64,000 bases of DNA from Pogostemon cablin (taxonomy: Eukaryota > Streptophyta > Magnoliopsida > Lamiales > Lamiaceae): the NCBI GenBank assembly GCA_023678885.1, contig CM042957.1, positions 2,433,648-2,497,647 on the forward strand. Reading direction: 5' to 3'. Made by a program: the position numbers and the translations under genes. Below are positions 56,601-64,000 of this stretch, one piece after another. The notes beneath the pieces were generated by a model that saw only the letters and a list, made by a program, of their open reading frames with translations, did not search any database and was not told the DNA's origin. Within the stretch, counting starts at the first letter, position 1. The number at the start of each line of letters is the position of its first letter.

Positions 56601-56699
56601 TAATAAATTGCGAACTTTTTCTAAACCCTCTTCAGAAATGGGTCCATTAGGTGTAAGTGATGCTTTACACGCATTATAAAGCTTCTGGACAGCTGGCAT
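53646..56699 (-). CDS. Plant cysteine oxidase (PCO4/5 type), frameshifted
   Basis: Fe(II) thiol dioxygenase that oxidises N-terminal Cys of ERF-VII and VRN2-type proteins, marking them for N-degron destruction in normoxia. Exons on the minus strand: 56699-56600, 54806-54661, 54503-54356, 54046-53841, 53764-53646, all GT-AG with matching phases 1, 0, 1. Exon 1 starts MPAVQKLYNACKAS; exon 2 KIKPSDVGLEQEAQ; exon 3 carries iron ligands in PLHNHPG (His97, His99); exon 4 GGNIHYF (His162) and DGRHCTYF; exon 5 EVDGETYSDISWLEEFQPPD to RGQYKGRVLKT. Joining exon 4 to 5 in frame needs one more base: after FKRS the expected reading (P-x-V-D-L-P-G) lies in the next frame, beside a CCC run at 53858-53860. 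As written, the protein stops at 212 residues instead of about 239, losing the conserved C-terminus. A sequencing error in a homopolymer is as likely as a real mutation. The short N-terminus favours PCO4/5 over PCO1/2. Confidence 0.88.
54807..56599 (-). other. Long first coding intron of the PCO gene
   Basis: A 1.8-kb intron between donor TTATTAG|GTAAGATG and acceptor TTGTTGCAG. AT-rich, with no internal gene or clear repeat. Confidence 0.8.
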
Positions 56700-57376
56700 T
56701 GTAAGGATAACGAACCAACTTAACTCTAACACACTGTCCAAAAGCAACTGCTAGTAAAATCAAGGGTCCTCTGGTTGTTGAAGACCCTTTAGCTTAATAG
56801 TATCAATGTTTATGCAAAAAATAACTGATCAAATCTGTATATCTGCATAAGCCCTTAACTTATTTCTTCTCTTTCGCCAGCAACACCTATCAATCAGTTG
56901 AAATCATACCGCTTTACTTGATCTAAAGATAAAATTGAAAAAATACATATCAGAGATTGATAATTTCGACTTTCCATCAGAAAAATAATCAGTGGCAAGC
57001 TACTTAATATAAGTGTAGTTCAAGAATTCCTTTCCAACATCGATTCAGAGATGCAGCAAAATTAAATGTCTCGAAATGATTGCCCCAATATAAACTCAAT
57101 TTGATTAACAATCACCATAAATAATACACAAAAAGCGAACATATTAATCAAAATAAAGAGAAACACACACTCACGCAGACCTAAAAAATACAGTACGATA
57201 GTCACACAGTCACAAAAACACAAAAATGAAACAGAGAGTATTAATAGGTGCTCGTGAAGAGGGAAGAGAGCCTTACGATGAACAAGAAATCACAGCCGGC
57301 CTTCGTGAAATGAAGGAAGATCGATCGGCTTTGCCAGAGACGAAAACTGTATATATTTGTGGGTTTTGGTTTAGTG
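56700..57376 (-). promoter_or_regulatory. PCO 5'UTR with probable intron, and promoter
   Basis: On the minus strand a donor-like TTCATC|GTAAGG sits at 57277/57276, at the end of a stretch (about 57360-57277) whose composition looks like a leader exon. Candidate acceptors (CAACCAG near 56774, TTACTAG near 56752) lie upstream of the start codon. A leader intron of about 500 bp is therefore likely. The plus-strand open frame at 57226-57552 crosses this region and the poly-G tract and is not a gene. Confidence 0.45.
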
Positions 57377-57415
57377 GGGGGGGGGGGGGGGTGGGGGTGG
57401 GTAGGGCGGGGGTGT
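57377..57415. repeat. Poly-G tract
   Basis: A run of 14 or so G, then TGGGGGTGGGTAGGGCGGGGG. On the transcribed strand of the oxidase gene it is a poly-C run near the presumed transcription start. It has G-quadruplex potential. Confidence 0.85.
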
Positions 57416-57552
57416 TGGGAGTTGAGAATCGAGGAATTTGGGAGAGTTTTGGGGTCGGGAAAAAGCCTGAAGGCTGTCTCTATGAATTGATTCTGTTCAT
57501 CGTTTTACCCTTCTGCCCTTGCTCCTTGATTACGAAATTCCTCATTTTTTAA

Positions 57553-57851
57553 GTTGTAAACCTCGTTCACTTTTTTATTTTTTAAATACACTATTCTAGT
57601 AATATACTGCTTTGTAAAAATACTTTTCAAGAGTATAATAATGAGTCAAACTATTTTTTTAAAGAATTGATAAAATAGCAAAGTGGTGATTCCTTATTTA
57701 TGATTTTGATAAGTAAATTAACTTAACTTTTAGAGCTTGATTTCTCGTTAACTCGATTTATCATGTAATTTAATTTTAGTGAAATTATTATTTAACATAT
57801 AAAAAATTATATTTTAAAATAATAAATTACTCCTATTAATTAAGAGTGAGC
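57553..57851. other. Spacer
   Basis: AT-rich; no feature supported. Confidence 0.4.
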
Positions 57852-58105
57852 TCTTGTGCTCGGGCAAACTGTGTGCCTTTAGAATTTAATATTATGGGCA
57901 AGGGTATATTGTTTTGTTCTAAATGGTATACACATTAATTAATAAGGGTACATCATTTTGTTGTAAATGGTATATACACTTTTCATTAATATTTTTATTT
58001 TTCTTTAGAAAATAAAGGGTACACATCTTTATACTAAATGGTATACAATTTAACACAAAATTCTAAAGACTCACGAAATGTGGTTTGTGCGTCCGGATGC
58101 ACACA
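57852..58105 (-). mobile_element. Copy of the 250-bp MITE
   Basis: Same block order as the inner element of the palindrome at 18578-18830: GTGTGCCTTTAGAATTTA, TTGTTTTGTTCTAAA, ATTTTGTTGTAAA, CACTTTTCATTAATATTTTT and ACACATCTTTATACTAAA. Ends are CTTGTGCTCGGGC and GGATGCACACAAG. A fragment of a related element, truncated after about 80 bp, lies at 59028-59110. Confidence 0.7.
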
Positions 58106-58411
58106 AGTTTTTGCCATTAATTAATCTTTTAAATAAAAAAATACTTACCAGACATTTCAATATGAAAATAAAAATTATTATTAAAATTTAACTAAGAGTA
58201 ATATTTTATATTTAAAAGAGTAATAATTTATGTCTCTAAAATAAATTTTTATATATTAAAGAGTACAATCAAATTACAGGACAAAATTAGAGTATAATAT
58301 ACTGTTACACTTTTAAGCAAAGACGAATGACTTACATAAATGGATTTAAAGTGATGATTTTTATAATAAAAAGTGATAATCAATTAATAACATTTTATAA
58401 CAAAAATAATA

Positions 58412-58609
58412 CTCTCTTTGTCCGATTTTAAGGTATCCATTTGCTTTTGTACGTGGATTAAGAAGTATTATTATATGTAAAGTGTGTAATTGTATTAGAG
58501 GGAAGTGGTGGGTCATATTGTTTATTTTTTACTAAATAAGAAAAATGAATACCTTTGAAGCGTACGCCAAAAATAGTAAAATGTATACCTTAAAAGCGGA
58601 CGAATAAAG
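58412..58609 (-). mobile_element. Stowaway MITE (family A), reverse copy
   Basis: Ends CTCTCTTTGTCCGATTTTAA and complement CTTTATTCGTCCGCTTTTAA, with TA flanks at 58410-58411 and 58610-58611. The interior is the reverse complement of family A (GTACGTGGATTAAGAAGTAT, ATTAGAGGGAAGTGGTGG). Confidence 0.8.
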
Positions 58610-59140
58610 TAATATTTTATAAGAGAAGTGATAATTAATTTTGTGAGTATAAAATAATATCACGTGAGATGATGCCACACAAAACTTGGCCCACTTTTGA
58701 TATGATGGTCATTTCATATCTTAAAATTGGACGGTCATTAGTTAATTGTAGTTGTCATATATAATGACCGACATTGCACAATAAAAAGAAAGAGAAAATA
58801 TGCATAGAAATAACTTTTTCGCAAAAAATTGGGGAAAAAAAACCCACAAATCATATACCACGATTCACAATTAACATTATTGGTTGATGGTATTGTATAA
58901 ATTAATTAAAAAATACTTATAATAAGAGAGGTATCACTTTTATAGGGTAAGACTTTATATTTTTATGATATGGCATGTAAATATATTAAAAAGAACATTT
59001 TTTATTACGTTTTATATTATGGGTAAGGCTTGCGTGCACTCGGGTGCACTTTTCGAATTTAATATTATGGGTAAGGGTATAATATTTTATTCTAAAGAGT
59101 ATACGCTTTAATAAATAAAATATACACATATAACCTATAA

Positions 59141-59266
59141 ATTGGACCCGATTTGTAAAAAAAAAAAAATTGTACCATAATTAAAATGATTAAGGGAGGG
59201 TGTATTGGACCCGATTTGTAAAAAAAAAAAAATTGTACCATAATTAAAATGATTAAGGGAGGGTGT
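59141..59266. repeat. Exact 63-bp tandem duplication
   Basis: Two units starting ATTGGACCCGATTTGTAAAA, period 63 bp, with no difference seen. It is very recent or an assembly artefact. Confidence 0.92.
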
Positions 59267-60406
59267 ATTTAATAATGAAAAAGAAATGTGTATTGAGTAA
59301 TACTTTTAAATTAATTAATCATTGACATATATTATTCAATCATGAATTATTTAAATGGACTCCAACTTGTTGATGAGCAATTGAATGATTTAAATCAATT
59401 ACAACTTGTGTTTTATGATAGCAATGATAAGTGCATTTATAAAATCCATTATGACCTTCATATCATTCGACATTCATTTTTATAGAGACAATTAATTAAC
59501 AAACCCTCTCGTAGATTGTTACGTAGCTACGTTCCACTAAACTCCTAATAAAATTTTCTAGTATATCATGAATTGATAATTTTATTTATATATTTAAAGT
59601 ATATAATAAATAAAAATATTAATTCAAATCCCTATTTGATAATTAAATGAGACACTTTCAGATTGGGAATGGAACTGCTGCACTCTCTCTACGAAAGCGC
59701 CGTTTCCCACCTGAGGCACCGCCGAGACGGGGATGTCGACGACGCCGTTTTCAAATGCTGATAGGATTTCGAAACTGGCTGTGGCCGGTGATGGTGATGC
59801 TCAGCTTCTCATTTTTGTAATAATTTTTTAGTCCGGCTATTGTTCACTTGGTGTATCTGGACAATCTTAACCGTTAAATTATATTCTAATTCAATCTCCA
59901 TCATCAAATAAAATAAAATAATTAAATTAAAAAAACTAACTAAAATGAGAGAACGTGACGTGTTGAAATCTCAGCATAGTTACAGCCCATGTGAATCTTA
60001 AGCCCATTTTCTATACTCAATTCACTCGCCACCTTTCACCTATTTAAATATGTTGATGTGGGCTAATTTAACTTAAGAAAAAAGCAGCCCACAATTTCAT
60101 TGCAATTCACTCTTTGCTAATTCAAAAAGCCCACACATGAAGATAATTAAAGAGGGTGGACGGTGAATCGCTTATAGGAGGCAACATTCAATTTGTTCCA
60201 GAATTCATTTTTTCAGTATTATTCTCATTTTCCCCTTCTTCCCCAATCCTCTCATCCACCCAAATTCTATCATTAATGTTGAATTTTTGTAATTAATTGT
60301 ATGCTTGATTTTTGTAATTAATTGTATTAGGTATGTGGTTAGAATGAGAATTCAATCATATGCTTATGATTTGAACATTTCATGATCATATTGAATGTTG
60401 TATTTA
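59267..60406. other. Intergenic DNA with a short GC-rich patch
   Basis: A GC-rich patch at 59669-59761 holds a 30-codon frame (MELLHSLYESAVSHLRHRRD ... VFKC, TGA). It stands out from AT-rich surroundings and could be a remnant of a first exon. No family is recognised and no downstream exon was found. Confidence 0.3.
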
Positions 60407-61215
60407 GGGGTGACAATTTGTGCTATTGAGTCGGATTTCGTGTCGACACGATAGTGACACAACACGACGAACACCACAATACACTACAAAAAAATTATTT
60501 TTTAGCAATCGAATTTACCAACAGAATTTAATTCATTGGTAATTACCAATGGATTAGCAACAAAAATAACATTTTTGTTGAGTAACGGAATGCCAACGGA
60601 TTTATTCTCTATTTTAGCAATGGAATTCAATCCGTTGGTAATTACCAACGGATTAACAAAGGAATCATTATATAAATTACCAACGGAATGATTTCCAACG
60701 GATTACCAACGGAATTTTATCAACGAATTTCGTTGCTAATCCGTTGGTAATCCAATTTAACAATGGAATTAAGGCTTTTATCAACGGAATATTCCATCGG
60801 TAAAAACAGTTTTTTTTGTAGTGATAAGAATTCGTTCAAACACAATACGAATACGAAAAATAACGGGTTAATACACGATAAGATAACAATATGATAAGAA
60901 AATAAAAAATAAACAAAATAAAAAACAAAAAAAATACTAATTAAAATAAATAATTTTTTAAGTAAATATATTTTAAAATTATTAATAAGTATTTTTATAA
61001 TATATTTACTTAATTTTATATTTATATTGGGTTGTTAATAGGTTAATGGGTAGTTAATGAATTAATGTGCTATCTGTTAATATTAATCGTGCTTAACGGG
61101 TTAACATGAGCCCGACACGAGACACGAACACGATACGAAATTTTTGTGTCCTAGGGTTGATATGATAGTGACACGAACCCAATAAGATCAAACTATAACT
61201 CGCAATTATCGTGCC
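60407..61215. repeat. Dispersed repeat with inverted ends, split by a CACTA element
   Basis: The left part reads GGGGTGACAA, GTGTCGACACGATAGTGACA, CAACACGACGAACAC. The right part has AACGGGTTAATACACGATAA and ends CCCGACACGAGACACGAACA, CGATACGAAA, GATAGTGACACGAACCC. Alternating ACACGA/ACGGGTTA motifs are typical of a common plant dispersed repeat. Its two parts are separated by the 342-bp CACTA-type element. Confidence 0.5.
60482..60823. mobile_element. CACTA-type short non-autonomous element
   Basis: Starts CACTACAAAAAAAT and ends TTTTTTTGTAGTG, with 3-bp target duplication ATA (60479-60481, 60824-60826). These are the hallmarks of the CACTA/En-Spm superfamily. The interior consists of many direct and inverted copies of ACCAACGGAATT and TCCGTTGGTAATT. 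No ORF. Confidence 0.88.
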
Positions 61216-62460
61216 GTACTCGTAGTGTTGGGAATTACCATCCTGATTGTGGGTGAGTAATGAAGAGATATAAATTATTTTGTGCAAATGTATTTAAAAA
61301 AAAAACTCTTTAATATTACGAAGAAAAGTGACAAAATTGACACTTTCATAGAAGAGAGGAATATTAGTTCTCATCCATCACATAAATTCCGTTTGGACCG
61401 TTTCTTGGGTCGGGCGGGATTGGAGTTACGTGGTGGGTGGGAAGATAAGGAATACAAGGCTATGCAATAACATAAGGTTTTCTATAGGGATAAAAACATC
61501 AGTTTCTACCATAAGAGCCCATCAAACAACTCTAAAACGAGAGAAACATGTTTGCTAACTTATTGTATTTTATATTTATAACATATATATTACATTGTTT
61601 AATATATATCTCTATACATTTATATAAATAAAATTAAATTTAGAGAAAAAAGAAAAGGAAACACATAGATACAGGGTTACATTAATTAATAATTTTAAAT
61701 TAAGTTAATTGCAAAAAAAATCATGAATTAAATTGCTATTGCCTATTGCAAATTAATTCTTATCTTTGAAAAATTATAAAAAAAGAACATCACTTTTAAG
61801 AATTGTTGCAAAATGTACCCAATTCAAAAAAAAAAAAATCCTATTTTTAGTCACAAAGTGATTTCCAATAATGCTAAAAGTTGATGTTCTTTTTTGTAAT
61901 TTTTCAAATGTAATGATTAATTTTCAATATGAGTAAAGTTCGTGATTTTTCTTGCAATTAATTCTTTTAAATTTATATTTTTATTTATTATAAAATTAAA
62001 TTTGTATTTAAATATTTTATTAATTTTAAATAAAAATATTTTATGTTAAGTTGATTATAATTAGGACTAAGTAGTATTACTACATATTTGCTTGGAGATT
62101 GAATAATTAAACAGTACTCTGTTTGAATTCTTTTTGTTATTGTCATTTTGATATAATAGCTTCAGCGTTATACGGTTAAATAAGTGACAGGGAAAAACGA
62201 TGAGCAATGTTGAAATTCATTCTCCTTCGACATGTCAATTACATAATGCAAAAAATGATATACTAAAATGGTAGGGTGTGACTGCCCCGTAAATGTAGGA
62301 TATACTGGAGTAGTAATTAGTAGTAAATATATTAGTAGTAAATCAAAAATGAAAAATAAATTGATAATTCAGTTATAACATTTCAGAGTATTATAATTAT
62401 ATATAACACCCTGAATCCACCACCATCTTCACAACAATTCATTCAACTATAAACCCTAGT
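61216..62460. other. AT-rich intergenic DNA
   Basis: No gene or delimited repeat is supported. Confidence 0.45.
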
Positions 62461-62493
62461 TTCAGAATTTGATTAGCCATTATAAGAAGCATT

Positions 62494-62518
62494 CCCACCA
62501 CCACCACCACCACCACCG
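62494..62518 (+). repeat. (CCA)n tract
   Basis: Eight CCA/CAC triplets. In one frame it would encode a His run and in another Thr or Pro; there is no evidence that it is translated. Confidence 0.85.
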
Positions 62519-62524
62519 AGGCGT

Positions 62525-62990
62525 CATGGGAGGAGTTGGTGGGAAGCAACAATTGGGAAGGGCTTCTCTCTCCCTCCGTAAATTCATTCTCCTCAGTCAG
62601 GCCCATGGTGATGAGTGGTTGGATGATTTTGACTCGACTCCTGTGCCTGCTGGTGGAGCAGGCCCATGGTGATGAGTGGGTGGATGAGGATATACGTCCG
62701 AGTTGACGTTCAACGCGTAAGAACGCAGCTCCATCAGAAGATCGAAGAGTTGGTAGCAAAGTAATCGTGACAGGGCACAGCTTGGGGGACGTGTTTGGCT
62801 ACACTTTGATATAGTGGAGAACGGGGTTAGAGATAGGAGATAGTGGTGGACTCTCCGATGGTCCGTTTGATGAAGTATTTGCGGGCAGGGGTTGCTGGCT
62901 GGAAACAAAGGAGCTTGGCGCTGCTCAACAAATCAAGTATAACATTCCGGATTCCATTCCTGGTGGGTTCACAACAACAAAGGCTTAATC
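62525..62990 (+). pseudogene. Possible degenerate class-3 lipase-like fragment
   Basis: One frame reads YVRVDVQRVRTQLHQKIEEL (62693-62761 region), then a stop. In the shifted frame VIVTGHSLGDVFGYTL follows (about 62760-62812), containing G-H-S-L-G, the nucleophile elbow of lipase class 3 enzymes. A helix before TGHSLGG is also the family arrangement. Later KYNIPDSIPGGFTTTKA is in yet another frame. Upstream ASLSLRKFILLSQAHGDEWL shows a local duplication: CAGGCCCATGGTGATGAGTG occurs at about 62599 and 62660. Frame breaks everywhere mean this is no working gene, and the family match rests on one short motif. Confidence 0.35.
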
Positions 62991-63021
62991 CCTGATGATA
63001 AAACCAAATACTCATCACCAC

Positions 63022-63330
63022 AACTCACTATAATATAATTTAATGTGTCTTGTTCATTTTGAAACACTACATTTACCACTTTATAAACGCGGTGATCGAT
63101 CTATTTAATCTTTATTCTTGATTTTATTTTTGGGCTTGCGCTTCTTACTTTAATCTGTTGATGATTCTTTTTTTTATAGTCTCAGGTTTCTGGATTCTCG
63201 AATTTTAAAACCATGAATTTCTGATTTATTATTTCTCTTCTTCTTATTTCTCCTTTAGGCTTTACTCTAACTAGTAAACTCTTCTATTAAACTTGCATCT
63301 ACACAAATTATGTAATTATTGTTTTCTGCG
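63022..63330. other. Spacer
   Basis: T-rich DNA; no feature supported. Confidence 0.4.
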
Positions 63331-63602
63331 ATTCTCTATTTTAGCAACGGAATTCAATCCGTTGCTAATTACCAACGAATTAGCAAGGAAATTATTATAT
63401 AAGTTACCAACGGAATTATTAGCAACGAATTACCAACAGAATTATATTACTAACGAAATTGATTTTTCGTTGCTAAAATTTTATCAACCACCACTTTACC
63501 AACGGATTCCGTTGTTAATTCGTTGGTAAGCCAATTTAACAATGGAATTAAGACTTTTACCAACGGAATATTCCGTTGCTAAAAAATAGTTTTTTTGTAG
63601 TG
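63331..63602. mobile_element. Left-truncated copy of the CACTA-type element
   Basis: Matches the 60604-60823 part of the complete copy, beginning ATTCTCTATTTTAGCAA and sharing GGAATTCAATCCGTTG and AATTTAACAATGGAATTAAG. It ends TTTTTTTGTAGTG at 63602. It has an extra internal segment (AATTGATTTTTCGTTGC region) and no CACTACAA left end. Confidence 0.75.
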
Positions 63603-64000
63603 TTAATTTATAAGTATATTTTTGTCTTTTTCAATGTTCCGAATAAAACTGGTTCCATTAACCTAAATGGATTAATTAGTGTATTAAGGGCTAATTAACT
63701 CAAGCAAATATTTCCTTGGGTATATTTGTTTTTAGTTCATGTGAGTTTTGAAAACAGTTTTAACAGTTTTTTTTTGTTTGTTTTCGGTTTATTTAAGAGT
63801 ATTTTTAATTTTATGATAAATCAATACGTAAAAAATTATATGTGTAGTAGTAATTAGTAAAATGTGTAAAATAATATTAATTGATATGAAAAATGAAATA
63901 AGAAATAACAGAGCAAGCGTATGAAAATTAAGGATAAAAAATGAATAGAAGGTGTGTGAGTTAGGAATAAAAGAGTTTGCAGGTGTATTAAGTGTGATTT
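63603..64000. other. Right edge of the window, repeat-like
   Basis: AT-rich, with no gene. The segment from about 63700 shares ordered blocks with 24220-24480, suggesting a dispersed repeat that continues beyond the window. Confidence 0.35.

Noticed and set aside
57226..57552. 108-codon plus-strand frame with a Gly run
   Set aside because: It crosses a poly-G tract and the likely leader exon of the oppositely oriented oxidase gene, and has no family features.

Overview
The window is plant nuclear DNA from a eudicot, most likely an asterid and possibly Lamiales. This rests on the gene content (MAX2, ALOG, trihelix, DUF688 and plant cysteine oxidase genes), GT-AG introns, strongly AT-rich intergenic DNA and a dense load of plant transposon families. 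The asterid placement is an impression from the MAX2 protein, not a search result.

Five host genes can be supported. They are an ASIL-type trihelix transcription factor (4498-5625, +), a short ALOG/LSH nuclear protein (15432-15890, -), the strigolactone/karrikin F-box protein MAX2 (44634-46769, +), a DUF688-family protein (51471-52304, + with a 5'UTR intron), and a five-exon PCO4/5-type cysteine oxidase (53646-56699, -). The cysteine oxidase appears to carry a one-base frameshift in exon 4. The last three genes form a gene island, with the DUF688 gene and the oxidase converging tail to tail. The genes do not form an operon-like unit. MAX2 (strigolactone and karrikin signalling), PCO (oxygen sensing through the N-degron pathway) and ALOG (meristem identity) are independent regulators.

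Most of the rest is transposons. From 2.3 to 22.5 kb lie four Mutator-like (MULE) elements with 8-10 bp target duplications. Two of them carry GC-rich host-gene fragments (Pack-MULE type), and one is a 2.3-kb near-complete palindrome. A terminal-inverted-repeat element built around a 32-bp minisatellite lies among them, at 19.7-20.4 kb. From 24.8 to 29.8 kb there is a LINE reverse-transcriptase remnant, a very short-LTR (TRIM) element and several foldback/MITE elements. From 30.9 to 42.8 kb a MULE-like element appears to be filled by two nested LTR retroelements: a 6.8-kb LARD-like element with 1.97-kb LTRs and a gag-like ORF, and a 2.7-kb minus-strand Ty3 derivative with only 221 bp between its LTRs. 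From 42 to 44 kb are Stowaway-type MITEs, one nested inside another. An isolated LTR and a telomere-motif-rich repeat follow MAX2. The right end (57.5-64 kb) holds MITEs, CACTA-type short elements and a degenerate lipase-like fragment.

No CRISPR array, rRNA gene or confident tRNA or miRNA gene was seen. Coordinates, splice sites and repeat ends were read by eye. Exon calls rest on reading frame and GT-AG consistency, without transcript data.
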